Shown here piece by piece: positions 7,603 to 19,587 of a DNA stretch of 64,000 bases. Under the pieces are notes generated by a model. The model was not told where the DNA came from and made no database searches. It was given only the letters and a program-made list of their open reading frames with translations. Origin of the DNA: PALSA-610 sp038239145 (GTDB lineage Bacteria > Actinomycetota > Acidimicrobiia > IMCC26256 > PALSA-610); NCBI GenBank assembly GCA_038239145.1, contig JBBSFB010000021.1:1-64000 (forward strand). Direction: 5' to 3'. The stretch's first letter is position 1. Every line of letters begins with the position of its first letter. The position numbers were made by a program, and so were the translations under genes.

Positions 7603-9345
7603 ATGGCTCGTGGTGGGAACTTGGGTCGTGCCCGTCCGTCTCTGACGAGTGCGGCCTCGACCTCTGGGAAGCGCCGTTTCCGGTTGCGGGCGCGACGTCA
7701 GATCATGGGCTGGGGCATCACGGCCATCGTGATGATCGCGATCTCGGCGGTGATCAGCATCAGCCCGTTGGTGTGGGGCCAGCACGCGGGTCGCAAGATC
7801 GCGGACGAAAACGTGGACATCCAAGTGTTCGTGGATTTGCGTACGAGGCTTGGGGCGTGGCAGTTCTTCGCCGAGCCGGAGTTCGCGAGGTTTTCGTCGA
7901 CGGGCGCCAAGTTGAACCCGACGAGCATCGCAACGGCCGCGCAGTTGGTCGCAGCGATTCAGGCGCAGATTCCTGCGGGCGTCGAGGCCCTCACGTCGGT
8001 CGGTCTACGAGAGTCGGCGAGCGCGTTGAGCCGCGCAAGTGCTGCATTCACGAAGGCCACCACCGCGCTGGGTCCCCTGGTCGCCGGGCAGTCCTCGGCG
8101 GTGATCGCTTCGACGGTCGCGGCCGAGCGTGCCGCGTTCTTGCATCTCTGGAGTGTTGCGTCGACCTCGGCCGGTCAGTTGCGTGCGATAGCCGCAATCG
8201 ACCTCCGCAAGAACGATGTGCAGCTGAGCAGGGCCCGGACAACGGTTACGGCCATGGACATCGTCCTCGCGCTGGTTGCTGCGGCCCTGGCGATCGTGTT
8301 CGGCCAGCGCGTACGGCGAAAGGAGCGCGTTCGGGCCGAAGCGCGCCGCCAACGGACATTCGAGTCCGTGCTGCAGGACGCACTCGACATGTCGGCAACG
8401 GAAACGGAAGCCTACGACGTCATGACCGACGCACTCGTTTCAGCGGTTCCGCATCTACAAACCGAACTGCTCGTCGCGGACTCGAGCCGGGCGCATTTCC
8501 ACCGGACGTTGTGCACCGTCGCCGACTCGGAGGCCGGCCGGCGCGATGGATGCAGTGTCGCTTCGCCGCTCGAGTGTCCCGCCACCATTCGCGGTCACAC
8601 CCTGCAGTTCGCAACCAGTCGGGCGTTGAACGCCTGCCCATACCTGAAGAATCGCGCGTCGGGCGCCTGTTTGGCGGTGTGTGTGCCCGTGTCCATTTCC
8701 GGCAAGACTGTCGGTGTCGTCCACGCCACCGGCGCCGAGATGACAGCAGCTGATGTCGATGAGACGGCCCGCGAGATCCGCTACCTCGAGATGACCTCAC
8801 GACGGGTCAGCGAACGCGTCGCGATGCTCCGCGCGTTCGAAAAATCGGAGACGCAAGCCCAAAGCGATCCCCTCACCGGTCTGCTCAATCGCCGCAGTCT
8901 CGAAAACCGCGTGCACGCTCTACAGCGCGACCGCGTGCCGTACGCGCTCGCCTACGGCGACCTCGATCACTTCAAGAACCTCAACGACACCCACGGCCAC
9001 GAGGCCGGCGACCAAGCGCTTCGACTCTTCGCGCGGGTCCTCCGCGAATCGGTTCGACCGGACGATGGCGTCTGCCGTTACGGCGGCGAGGAGTTCGTGA
9101 TCGTGTTTCCCAACTGCAACGCAGACAACGCCATCGCGATCCTCGAACGCCTCCGAGAACGACTTGCGCTCACGCTGACCAGCGGGCGCGTACCGCCTTT
9201 CACTGCGTCGTTCGGCGTCTCCGTATCCGCGATCCATGAAACGTTCGACGAAACGGTCGCCTCCGCAGACCGGGCTCTCCTCAAGGCCAAGGCCGCAGGC
9301 CGCAACCGTGTCCTGCTCGCGGACGAAGCCCGTGCAGCACTCTGA
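7603..9345 (+). CDS. Membrane diguanylate cyclase (sensor - GAF - GGDEF)
   Basis: 580 aa from ATG 7603; other in-frame starts exist at 7477, 7573 and 7705. A first membrane span (ITAIVMIAISAVISISPLVW) is followed by an extracytoplasmic region of about 150 residues and a second span (ALVAAALAIVF). A GAF-like domain next carries several cysteines (DGCSVASPLEC, NACPYLKN, ASGACLAVCVPV). A C-terminal cyclase domain follows (DPLTGLLNRRSLE, DLDHFKNLND, RYGGEEFVIVF), with GGEEF and the Mg-binding Asp intact, so it should make cyclic di-GMP. The Cys set could bind a metal or cofactor or sense redox; this is inference. An EAL-DICT protein at 35492 could oppose it. Confidence 0.9.
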   Translation: MARGGNLGRARPSLTSAASTSGKRRFRLRARRQIMGWGITAIVMIAISAVISISPLVWGQHAGRKIADENVDIQVFVDLRTRLGAWQFFAEPEFARFSSTGAKLNPTSIATAAQLVAAIQAQIPAGVEALTSVGLRESASALSRASAAFTKATTALGPLVAGQSSAVIASTVAAERAAFLHLWSVASTSAGQLRAIAAIDLRKNDVQLSRARTTVTAMDIVLALVAAALAIVFGQRVRRKERVRAEARRQRTFESVLQDALDMSATETEAYDVMTDALVSAVPHLQTELLVADSSRAHFHRTLCTVADSEAGRRDGCSVASPLECPATIRGHTLQFATSRALNACPYLKNRASGACLAVCVPVSISGKTVGVVHATGAEMTAADVDETAREIRYLEMTSRRVSERVAMLRAFEKSETQAQSDPLTGLLNRRSLENRVHALQRDRVPYALAYGDLDHFKNLNDTHGHEAGDQALRLFARVLRESVRPDDGVCRYGGEEFVIVFPNCNADNAIAILERLRERLALTLTSGRVPPFTASFGVSVSAIHETFDETVASADRALLKAKAAGRNRVLLADEARAAL

Positions 9346-9491
9346 ACGGGCACTCGGGACGCGCCCGTCGCACCGAATCCGCCACCTACGAACGAACAGC
9401 ACGTCGCGGTGGCCCCAGGCACCCATCGCACACCCTCAAACCGGGCGTTCCGGTCGAGAAAAGTAGGCGTCCGCGGCGACCGAGATGAACG

Positions 9492-9650
9492 TTACGCGTC
9501 GTTGGTAGATTCGGCCGAATGGACTCGTTTCGCCGCTGAGATTCGGGCCCGCCATGTGAACGCGACCCAAGCGACCCACGCGAGCACGGGAAGCAGCATC
9601 AGTGCGAAGAAGAAGTAGTCCTGGCCGTTCAACGAGTGTGCGAAGCCCAT
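9492..9650 (-). CDS. Small single-pass membrane protein
   Basis: 52 aa. ATG 9650 is preceded by AAGGGGA at a 4-nt spacing, a strong ribosome site, which supports a real gene. The sequence is a short polar N-terminus (MGFAHSLNGQD), one transmembrane helix (FFFALMLLPVLAWVAWVAF), then a basic, Ser-rich cytoplasmic tail. The function is unknown. It is convergent with the GGDEF gene and divergent from the SPFH gene. Confidence 0.65.
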   Translation of the reverse strand: MGFAHSLNGQDYFFFALMLLPVLAWVAWVAFTWRARISAAKRVHSAESTNDA

Positions 9651-9861
9651 ATCGTCCCCTTGGTGCCGGCGGGCCGCTCGGCTGCGGCAATCGTAGCGGT
9701 CGCGCCTCGGTTCGAACCCGTCGACCGTCATTCTCGCTCCCAGGGTGGGACGCGCGCCGAAGTTGCGGGCATCGTCGAATATCGTTAAACCGTCGATCGC
9801 CGCGATCAGTAGCCGAAGGTGGTCGGTCGGCTCGTGGGGAGCGTGGATGGTTGAGGGACCG

Positions 9862-10944
9862 ATGCGAGCGACCGGCGCGGCTGACGACGAAGGCGAACCA
9901 TCACCTCTCGGAGCCCCGGCAACGCAGGTCGTGGTGCGTGCGTCGCGACGCGACCGCCGACTTGGCCGCGAGGACGGCGGCTCCGGCCCGACCGGACCCG
10001 TCAAGCCGAACGACCCCGGCGACTTCGATCGGGGTTTTCGCCTCAGCCGACCGCAACGCGTACTCGGTGTCGTAGCCCTCATCGTGCTACTCGCCCTGGG
10101 AGTGGTGTTCGTTCCCAGTCTCAAGAAGACTCCGAGGAACCGGACCGGTGTCAGCTACGGCGGTGGTCCGTTCGAGGGTGCGCTCTTCCAAGGAATCGTG
10201 AAGCCGGGGGAGTCACTGTTCTTCAACGGCTGGTTCAGTCAGCTGTACCTGTATCCCTCCGATCAACAGAACTACATCATCTCGGCGAACCCGAGGGTCG
10301 GAGCCGTTCGGGGCAAGGACACGATCATCGGCCCGACGGCCGACCGCGTGCCGCTCACCTACCAGGTCGCCATCTACTTCAAGCTCAACACCGATCTCCT
10401 CCGACAATTCCACGAGCAGATCGGGTTGCAGTACAAGGCGTACACGTCTGCGGGTTGGAACAACCTGCTGCAGGACACGTTCCGCCAACAGGTCGAGAAC
10501 GCGGTGCAACAAGAGACCCGCCGGTACAACGTCGCCGATCTTTACGGCAATGCCAAATTGCTCGTTCAACTGCAGGAAAACGTGCAGACCCGGCTGGCGC
10601 AGCGATTGATCGACGCGTTGGGCCAGCCCTACTTCTGCGCCCCGACGTGGCTGCCGGGCGGTGCCTGTGGTACGCCCACGTTCATCGTGAAGCAGATCGA
10701 TATTCCGGCGCAGGTCGTTGCGGCGTTTCAGGCGGTGCGTACCTCCGCGATCCAGATCCAGGTGATGGTGAACCAGATCGCGCGGCGCAAAGCGGAGGCG
10801 GCCGGCATCGCGGCTCTCAACTCGGCGCTCGCGGTTGCGGGAGAGAACTACGTGCTCATCAAGGCCATCGAGTCGGGCAAGATCAACTTCTGGGTGCTGC
10901 CCGGCGGGAACAACGGCGCTCGCGCTCTCAGCACCGGCGGATGA
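9862..10944 (+). CDS. SPFH/Band-7 (prohibitin-like) membrane protein
   Basis: 360 aa from ATG 9862, chosen for GAGGGA just upstream; ATG 9847 and an upstream frame to 9745 are alternatives. A low-complexity cytoplasmic N-terminus leads to one membrane span (VLGVVALIVLLALGVVFVPS), then an SPFH domain (about residues 100-270) and a helical tail with QIDIPAQVVAAFQAVRTS and AGIAALNSALAVAGENYVL. Such proteins form ring-like membrane scaffolds that organise proteases or lipid domains. The CAPTWLPGGAC Cys pair in the middle is less usual. No NfeD or FtsH neighbour is present, so its partner is unknown. Confidence 0.82.
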   Translation: MRATGAADDEGEPSPLGAPATQVVVRASRRDRRLGREDGGSGPTGPVKPNDPGDFDRGFRLSRPQRVLGVVALIVLLALGVVFVPSLKKTPRNRTGVSYGGGPFEGALFQGIVKPGESLFFNGWFSQLYLYPSDQQNYIISANPRVGAVRGKDTIIGPTADRVPLTYQVAIYFKLNTDLLRQFHEQIGLQYKAYTSAGWNNLLQDTFRQQVENAVQQETRRYNVADLYGNAKLLVQLQENVQTRLAQRLIDALGQPYFCAPTWLPGGACGTPTFIVKQIDIPAQVVAAFQAVRTSAIQIQVMVNQIARRKAEAAGIAALNSALAVAGENYVLIKAIESGKINFWVLPGGNNGARALSTGG

Positions 10945-11338
10945 CTCGGATGGGACGCTGACGTGGCTTCCGCGACGCGAGCTGATCGATCCGGACAACG
11001 TCGTAAGACGTTCCGAGGCGCGTCCCGCGGCCGCTTGTCGCGTCTTGGTCATCGATGGCAGCGAGTGGTAGGCAGCGCGTTCGTCTGACGACCGGATTCG
11101 GCGGCTGAACTTCTGGTGGTGGGTGGCAGTTGACCCTCCGTACGGCCGTGAACCGGTTCGTCGTTTGGGCGCCGGGCCGTTTGACCTGTTGTTGACCTCG
11201 CGATAGCTACGGTCGACCGTCGTGGCCAAAGTGGAGCAGAACCATCGCGGGAGAGTCCGACGCAGCGCGGCGCGCGAAGGACGATGAACGGTACCGCCCG
11301 GGTCGCAGAGGCCATCGACGGTCGTGCTACCGGCGTAG
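10945..11338. other. Gap without recognisable gene
   Basis: About 394 bases with no frame of protein-like composition on either strand. It directly precedes a methyltransferase C-terminal fragment, so it may hold eroded sequence of that gene. Confidence 0.5.
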
Positions 11339-11551
11339 ATGGACGAGAAACTCTGGCTGTTCTCGGAAACCGACGAGCTCAACGACGACGCCAGCAACTG
11401 GTGGGCGCCCACGACCGCGGGACTCGTCGCCGCCGGTCACGCCGCCGGGTTCCGTCAGGTCGCCATCATTGCCGAGCCGGTCGAGCACACTCCACCCAAC
11501 CCCGGTTACACCCTCCACTACGGCCGTGCGATTGTTCACGCCAGGACGTGA
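11339..11551 (+). pseudogene. C-terminal fragment of a SAM-dependent methyltransferase
   Basis: 70 codons. The segment EDELNxDxSNWWxP, then AAGHAAGFRQVAII and a final RAIVHA, is the C-terminal signature of CmoB/DUF1698-like methyltransferases, in which Asn-Trp-Trp-Pro precedes the last helix. The whole Rossmann half (SAM-binding motifs) is missing and is not found upstream in any frame, so this is a truncated remnant. The assignment rests on family pattern recall rather than a search. Confidence 0.55.
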
Positions 11552-11612
11552 CGGCGAAGTCGCACGCGCCACGCCGAGTCTTGTGTGTCGCAACCTGCAG
11601 GCGAGTTGAGCC

Positions 11613-11714
11613 GTGACGCTGATCCTCGTGATTGCCGTCGTCGTCTTCATACTGCTGGCCGCAGCATGGATGTTCGCTCGGCGCCGTCCAGCTGGAACTC
11701 TTGCTCCCCAATGA
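11613..11714 (+). CDS. Possible 33-aa membrane peptide (maybe frameshifted)
   Basis: GTG 11613 opens a 33-codon frame: LILVIAVVVFILLAAAWMF, then Arg-Arg-Arg. Shifting by one base near 11685 continues into VQLELLLPNDSRAWEAQRRN and on to a TAA at 11791, giving a plausible membrane-anchored helical protein of about 59 aa. That extension would overlap the 3' end of the minus-strand methyltransferase, whose last residues look unconvincing. No clear ribosome site is seen. Either a tiny peptide or a frameshifted small gene. Confidence 0.35.
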   Translation: MTLILVIAVVVFILLAAAWMFARRRPAGTLAPQ

Positions 11715-11732
11715 TTCCCGCGCTTGGGAGGC

Positions 11733-12566
11733 TCAACGCCGAAACCAGCGCGCGGCCCTCGTCGAGATCGCCGAAGGACAGACCGGAAGGTAAGGGACAC
11801 CGGTGGGTCGGGGCGTGCAAGTGATGCTCCGCAGAGGTATGCCGATGCTGTGTCCCTGCCATCGGCGGACCAAGTTACGCGCTTTGTCGATTTGGTGAGG
11901 GCTTGCGCTCGGAAGGTACAGCGAGTCGACGAAGCGGTCTGCATCCGCGGTGCTGTCGATGGGGTAGTCGTAGCGGCGTCGTTCGTCGTGCACCAGCATC
12001 AAGCCGCCTTGCGCGAATGCGTCCCGCGCCGTGCGTGTGAGGGGCGTCGCCGGAAATTGGGGCCGCGTTCGCAGGGCGATGACCATCCGTGCAAATCGAA
12101 CTCGGTCGGCCCAAGTAACGGGACTGGTGGCGGGGAGCAGAACGTGCAGCGCTCCATGAGAGTCGAGCACGCGTGTGATCTCGCGGAGCGCGCGGCCGAG
12201 TGGCGCGATCAGCATGAGCGCCATGGCACATACGACGACGTCGAACGTGTCGTCTCGGAACGGGAGCCGGAGCCCATCACCGAGCACCAGGTTCGTGGAG
12301 TGCTTGCTGCGCGCGACGGCGAGTTCGGCGGATGATCGGTCGATTCCTATCCAACGACTCGTAGTCGTCGGGCGGGTCGGTGCGCTGCCGCAGGCGAGAT
12401 CGAGAATGCGGGCCGTGGGGTCGGTTTCGTCGAGGAGCCATTCGTAAGGGTTGCGACCGTTGTGCGTGCAACGCTCGAGCACGGCCTCGGTAATGCCCGC
12501 GCGTTGGGCGTGGAAGCTCGTCAGGTATTCCGGCCAGTCGATCGTCGCCCGTCGGATCCGTGTCAT
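11733..12566 (-). CDS. Class I SAM-dependent methyltransferase
   Basis: 277 aa. The SAM-binding motif I is ILDLACGSAP (about residue 53), followed by WIGIDRS (acidic end of strand 2), LGDGLRLPFRDDTFDVVVC (motif II/III, UbiE-like) and REITRVLDSHGALHVLLP (motif post III). The Methyltransf_11 fold is therefore complete, and the substrate is unknown. Its ATG overlaps the stop of the acyltransferase gene by ATGA, so the two are co-translated and a lipid-related substrate is a reasonable guess. The last 30 residues (after SITCTP) are weakly protein-like. Confidence 0.88.
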   Translation of the reverse strand: MTRIRRATIDWPEYLTSFHAQRAGITEAVLERCTHNGRNPYEWLLDETDPTARILDLACGSAPTRPTTTSRWIGIDRSSAELAVARSKHSTNLVLGDGLRLPFRDDTFDVVVCAMALMLIAPLGRALREITRVLDSHGALHVLLPATSPVTWADRVRFARMVIALRTRPQFPATPLTRTARDAFAQGGLMLVHDERRRYDYPIDSTADADRFVDSLYLPSASPHQIDKARNLVRRWQGHSIGIPLRSITCTPRPTGVPYLPVCPSAISTRAARWFRR

Positions 12567-13576
12567 GTCGCGAGCTGCGCTTCGAGCCAGTCATCGACGT
12601 GCTGCCAGGTGGCGTCGAGCCATCGGACGCGTGCGCCGGGATCACCGGGGACTTGCGCGCGGGGAATCCGCCACGCGGTGACACGCACGGGGTCGGAGAG
12701 TGGGATGTGTCGGACCAGAGCGCGCACGTCGGGGTACTGGTCGAGGCCGGCGTGGGCGATGACGACGATGTCGGCGGCGGGAGCGGCATCGAGGAGTGCG
12801 CTGATGCCGCCCGGTCGAACCGGCAACACGTGTCGCAGTCCGACGAGCGTGCGGGCGCGATCAGGGTCGGTCTGGGTGAGACGGTTCCGGACGTGCTCGA
12901 GGAGTTCAGGTCGAAACAGACGGCCTTCGGGAAAAATCACCGCGACGGTGGACGCGTCGAGACTTCGACCAAGATCGGCGACCGCGACGCGGGCCTCCTG
13001 CCCATTGTCGCGTGGGATGAAGATAGAACCGAGGCGTCCGTACAGCAGGTCGAGGCCCGGGTCGGTGAGGAGTTCGGCCATGATCACACTGCGCACTCGA
13101 ACGCCGCGCTGTTGGTAGCACAGCGCGGGAAGCGACGAATCGAAGACGCTGACGTGGCGGCACATGACGATCGCCGGTCCCGGCTGGAGGGCGGCGTTGG
13201 AATCGGCGCTGATCTCGATGCGGATGCCAAGGAGTTGCTCGGCGCGACGGGCGAGCAGCGCGAGCGACCAGTGTCGCACGCGTTCGTGCCGACGGATCGA
13301 CGGGGCGGAACCGAATCGGGTTCCAAAGCCGTCGCGTAGCCAGAACCAGGGCATGATCAAGATCTCTACGCTGTCGTTGATTGCGTACTGCGTCACGAAG
13401 AGGTAGGCGCGGACCGTCGGAACCTGCCAACGCAGCCGCGCCAGGTCCGCGACCGTGAGCGCCGGGACAATGAACGGTAGGCCGATAACCGCAACCACCG
13501 TCGCGACGAGCATCGTCGGTATCGTGATCGCTCGCCGTTTCCATTTCGACGAACGCGGCTCGGCGAGACTGGTCAT
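12563..13576 (-). CDS. PlsC-type 1-acylglycerol-3-phosphate acyltransferase
   Basis: 337 aa from ATG 13576; a frame extending to 13714 is rejected because its extra residues are Arg-rich and shadow-like. An N-terminal hydrophobic helix (TMLVATVVAVIGLPFIVPAL) is followed by the acyltransferase fold: motif I HX4D as RHVSVFDSS and motif III as FPEGRLFRP. It acylates lysophosphatidate or a related lipid at the membrane. It sits directly upstream of, and overlaps, a methyltransferase gene; the 383-codon open frame reads away from a conserved hypothetical gene across a 32-bp divergent gap. Confidence 0.88.
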   Translation of the reverse strand: MTSLAEPRSSKWKRRAITIPTMLVATVVAVIGLPFIVPALTVADLARLRWQVPTVRAYLFVTQYAINDSVEILIMPWFWLRDGFGTRFGSAPSIRRHERVRHWSLALLARRAEQLLGIRIEISADSNAALQPGPAIVMCRHVSVFDSSLPALCYQQRGVRVRSVIMAELLTDPGLDLLYGRLGSIFIPRDNGQEARVAVADLGRSLDASTVAVIFPEGRLFRPELLEHVRNRLTQTDPDRARTLVGLRHVLPVRPGGISALLDAAPAADIVVIAHAGLDQYPDVRALVRHIPLSDPVRVTAWRIPRAQVPGDPGARVRWLDATWQHVDDWLEAQLAT

Positions 13577-13608
13577 CGGATGCCGTTGGTTCTCGATAGC
13601 GTGAACAT

Positions 13609-14019
13609 GTGAGCATCGATTCGTCGGATGCCTTCGGGACGATCGTGCGCCTCGTGGGTGTATACAACGCGAACGGGACGCTCGGCGGCGAGCTCGCTTA
13701 CTTCGTGGGCGCACGACTCGGACGTGCGCACTGCGCGCTCTGCGATATTACGCACGGGCTGTTGCACGAGCGACCCGAGTGGAGAGCGTGCCGTACGAAC
13801 CTCGCAGTGCCCTTCGACACCTACCACCGGAACGACCAGCCCCGGGCGGTCCGCGCGGCCGCGGCCGGCGTCGCACCCGTTGTGCTCGTCGAAACGACGA
13901 CCGAGTTGCTCGTCTTGCTCGGCCCGGAAGAGCTACGCACCTGTAGCGGATCGGTCGAAGCACTCACGGACGCGATCGAACGAGCGGTCGAAGCTCGCGG
14001 ACTGTACTGGCCGACCTGA
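13609..14019 (+). CDS. Conserved hypothetical protein (HCALCD motif)
   Basis: 136 aa, GTG start. The core is VYNANGTLGGELAYFVGARL followed by GRAHCALCDITHG and a predicted alpha/beta tail (APVVLVETTTELLVLLGPEEL). The paired Cys with nearby His residues in HCALCDITH could bind a metal. The N-terminal half resembles a small widespread family of unknown role that I recall only as hypothetical. Transcribed divergently from the plsC-like gene across 32 bp. Confidence 0.75.
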   Translation: MSIDSSDAFGTIVRLVGVYNANGTLGGELAYFVGARLGRAHCALCDITHGLLHERPEWRACRTNLAVPFDTYHRNDQPRAVRAAAAGVAPVVLVETTTELLVLLGPEELRTCSGSVEALTDAIERAVEARGLYWPT

Positions 14020-14124
14020 GCCGCGCTGAGGCGCGCGAGCATCGGTTGGACGCGTGGAGAAGCGGCTCCGAGTGCCAAGGTGCGGACGGCCTCGAGCGAG
14101 GCGACTCTCGACTCGCGGGCGTGC

Positions 14125-16938
<2,814 letters not shown>

Positions 16939-17389
16939 GTCAAGGACTCCTGGTGTGGCGCGGGGGAGGTGCGTCGCCACCAAGGGTCCGGAGCAGCGTC
17001 CCGAGGCCGCCATCCGGCGGTCTCGACCAGCGAAATCTTATGCCGCCCGACTGCCACGACAGTCCACGCGAACCGGGCTGGCGGCGGATGAACCGGGGCA
17101 CCGCATCTGGTGCACGGTCGATCGTGCGGCGTCAGCGTTACCGGCCACGGGTGTACGGTCGTTTCCAACACGACGGGTATCCCGCGGCCGTGTTGGACTC
17201 TGCTGCACGACTGGGCAGCCTCCGGGAGCGTTGCTCCGGACCCTGGTAGCGCTGTACTGCAGGTCCGAGAGACGCCGAGTTCGCGCTGCGCAACCAAACG
17301 CGGTTGTGGCGCGTTCCCCTCGACGCTCCTCATGATGGAGGCTTACGTCATGACAGCTCGTTCGCGCTCGACCAACGATCGGTGCGATA
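16939..17389. other. Divergent intergenic region between ATPase and epimerase
   Basis: About 450 bases without a convincing gene. It should contain both divergent promoters; no clear palindrome or terminator was recognised. Confidence 0.5.
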
Positions 17390-18337
17390 GTGAGTGACGC
17401 GCAGCTACACGTCGTGTTCGGCGCCGGCCAGGTCGGGCGCGCGGTCGCAGCTCGTTTGGTGGGTTTGGATCTTCCGGTGCGGGCGGTGTCGTTGCGGCGG
17501 CCGGCCACGTTGCCCGACGGCATCGATTGGCGGCACGCCGACGTTACCGACGCCGAGGCGGCCACCGATGCAGCCAAAGGCGCATCGGTCGTCTACCAGT
17601 GCCTGAACGCCCCCTACACGAAGTGGCCGGAACTGTTCCCGCCGCTGCAACGCAACGTGATCAAGGCCGCGGAACGCGCGGACGCACTCCTCGTGACCTT
17701 GGAGAACGTGTACGGCTACGGGCCCACGGGCGGGAAGCCGATGACCGAAGACTTGCCGTTGGCCGCGACGACATCCAAGGGCCGCGCCCGAGCCGCGATG
17801 ACGCGAGAGCTTCTCGGTGCTGCGGACGCTGGTCAGATCCGTATTGCGATCGGCCGGGCATCGGACTTCTTCGGTCCAGGCGTCACCGAGTCGACTCTGG
17901 GCGCGCGGGTATTCGCTCACGCGCTCGCGGGCAAACGCGCCGATTTCATCGGCAACCCGGAACTGCGCCACACCTACAGCTACGTTCCCGACATTGCCGC
18001 CGCGCTCGTCACGCTGGGCACCGACGCGCGGGCCGTCGGCCAGGTGTGGCATGTGCCGGGCCCGGAAACGGTCACCACTCGGGCACTCGTCGATCTCGTC
18101 GCGGCCGACGTCGGCCACGCGGTTGGGATCCGAAATGTTCCCAAGCTCGTCGTGCGCGCGCTCGGATTCGTCAACCCGATGATGCGAGAGCTCGCGGAGA
18201 TGTCCTACGAGTTCGACCAGCCTTTCGTACTCGACACCTCGAAATACGCGACCACCTTTGGTGCCGCGGCCACACCGCTCGCAACGGCAATTGCCGACAC
18301 CATCGCCTGGTACCGAGCCGACAAGAGTCTCCGATGA
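17390..18337 (+). CDS. NAD(P)-dependent epimerase/dehydratase (atypical SDR)
   Basis: 315 aa, GTG start. The N-terminal nucleotide-binding motif is VVFGAGQVGRAVAARL (G-A-G-x-x-G), followed by an acidic strand 4 (ADVTDAEA) and VTLENVYGYGPTGG, where VYGYGP stands at the catalytic-Tyr region of extended SDRs. SYVPDIAAALVTLG and QVWHVPGPE are typical C-terminal elements. It probably reduces or epimerises a small or sugar-nucleotide substrate. Its stop overlaps the ATG of the next gene (ATGA), so a membrane protein is co-translated with it. Confidence 0.88.
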   Translation: MSDAQLHVVFGAGQVGRAVAARLVGLDLPVRAVSLRRPATLPDGIDWRHADVTDAEAATDAAKGASVVYQCLNAPYTKWPELFPPLQRNVIKAAERADALLVTLENVYGYGPTGGKPMTEDLPLAATTSKGRARAAMTRELLGAADAGQIRIAIGRASDFFGPGVTESTLGARVFAHALAGKRADFIGNPELRHTYSYVPDIAAALVTLGTDARAVGQVWHVPGPETVTTRALVDLVAADVGHAVGIRNVPKLVVRALGFVNPMMRELAEMSYEFDQPFVLDTSKYATTFGAAATPLATAIADTIAWYRADKSLR

Positions 18338-18906
18338 CCACGACCTCGTCGCATTCGGACCACCGGAGCGCCGTCACCGCGTGGTCGCAACGTGTTCGCC
18401 GGGTCGGTGGTTTCATCCAGCTTGCGTTCGCCGCGTTCTGGCTGCTCCGCGGCGGTCTGAGTGTCGGCGGCGGAGGTGGGACGGCACTGGCGGGCACCGG
18501 CCTCGTGGCGGCGGTGCTGGTCATGGTGTACGCGATTCGTGTCACTGCCGGGACCGGCCGCAGGCCTTCCGGTCCGGAGGCAAAACGTATCGAGCGGTCC
18601 GTCAACGTCGCCACGATCATTGAGTTGGTTGCATCCTGTGCGTTTCCCGTCGTCGTTGTCGCGGCGGGACACAGCGATTGGGTCTTGCCTTCGATCGCGA
18701 TCACGATCGGGCCGCTCCTTCTCTGGCTCGACCACCTCGTGCGCATCCCTCGGTACCGGCCCGTCGGCTGGGTACTGACGATCGGACCGTTCATCCTGGT
18801 GGCCACGATGTCAGGGTCCGCGCTTGCGGCCACCACCGGTCTCGCGGCAGGCGTGCTCATGCTCGGCACCGCCACCGCCGGATTCCACGATCTCGCGAGC
18901 CGCTGA
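18334..18906 (+). CDS. Polytopic membrane protein, unknown
   Basis: 190 aa, ATG within the stop of the epimerase (ATGA overlap). About six hydrophobic segments: FIQLAFAAFWLLRGGL, a Gly-rich loop, AGTGLVAAVLVMVYAI, IIELVASCAFPVVVV, LPSIAITIGPLLLWL, VGWVLTIGPFILVATM and TTGLAAGVLMLGTATAG. No catalytic motif is visible. Translational coupling suggests that it works with, or is regulated like, the epimerase. Confidence 0.78.
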   Translation: MTTTSSHSDHRSAVTAWSQRVRRVGGFIQLAFAAFWLLRGGLSVGGGGGTALAGTGLVAAVLVMVYAIRVTAGTGRRPSGPEAKRIERSVNVATIIELVASCAFPVVVVAAGHSDWVLPSIAITIGPLLLWLDHLVRIPRYRPVGWVLTIGPFILVATMSGSALAATTGLAAGVLMLGTATAGFHDLASR

Positions 18907-19085
18907 TTGGCGTCTCGCCTGCTTCTCGTTCGGGGCTGAGGAGATGATGTTCATGGCTACCGGACGCTGGGCGCGCCTGTAGGTCTCGGAGCCACGAAGG
19001 ACGGACTCGAAGCCGTCGCAATCTCGACGCTCGGCGGCGAGGTCGTCATTGACGGTCACTTCGGTGCACGAGGCACCGATGATGC

Positions 19086-19240
19086 CTACGGCCTGTCTGC
19101 GAGCTCGTTGCGAAGCCAACGCGCGTCGGTGAGGGCGTGTCCTTCGTGGTCGTTGTTGAAGTAGGTGTACACGTCCACGCCCGCTTCGGTCCACGCGAAC
19201 CGAGCATGTGGCTCGGCGTGGCCGAGAGATGCTCGCCGAC
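19086..19240 (-). pseudogene. C-terminal remnant of a DUF72-family gene
   Basis: The last about 50 codons read ARFAWTEAGVDVYTYFNND, then HEGHALTDARWLRNEL. This is the conserved end of DUF72 proteins, a TIM-barrel family ending in vYvYFNNDxxGhA. The rest of the roughly 240-residue domain is absent, so this is a decayed fragment. Upstream sequence in the same frame is not protein-like. Confidence 0.6.
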
Positions 19241-19314
19241 GGTTGCGGGTACTCGGGCCGCGCGGCGTGTCAACGCCCTGCACGGCGATCGTGCGGAGTG
19301 CGTCAGTGAATCTG

Positions 19315-19560
19315 CTATGCGGCGCGGCGGGCATCCATTGACGCGAGGTCGAGCAGCTCGACCGCGTCGGCGCGGTCGCACTGGCGAGCAGCGCTATCGA
19401 GTACGTCGGCGTCGTGTGTCCACTCCAATACGGCGGCTTCGGCATCACCAACGTTGATCTCGTGACGAGAAACCGCGTCCATCAGGAACCTGGCGATGTT
19501 TGCCACGTCGCCGCACTCGGACGGATGACCAGCGACTGCTGGGTTGGTCGCGACGTACAT
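19315..19560 (-). CDS. Small conserved-looking hypothetical protein
   Basis: 81 aa. ATG 19560 has GGAGAAGGGG upstream, a strong ribosome site. The sequence is helical and soluble: GDVANIARFLMDAVSRHEIN, then GDAEAAVLEWTHDADVLDSA, then ADAVELLDLAS, with two Cys and two His residues. I do not recognise the family. It follows the frameshifted DUF6458 gene on the same strand with a 27-nt gap, so the two may have shared a transcript. Confidence 0.6.
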   Translation of the reverse strand: MYVATNPAVAGHPSECGDVANIARFLMDAVSRHEINVGDAEAAVLEWTHDADVLDSAARQCDRADAVELLDLASMDARRAA

Positions 19561-19587
19561 GTGACCCCTTCTCCGGGTGGAGCGCGG

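Noticed and set aside
9700..9725. Sequence GGTTCGAACCC resembling a tRNA T-loop
   Set aside because: No acceptor stem, anticodon arm or CCA-proximal pairing could be folded around it.
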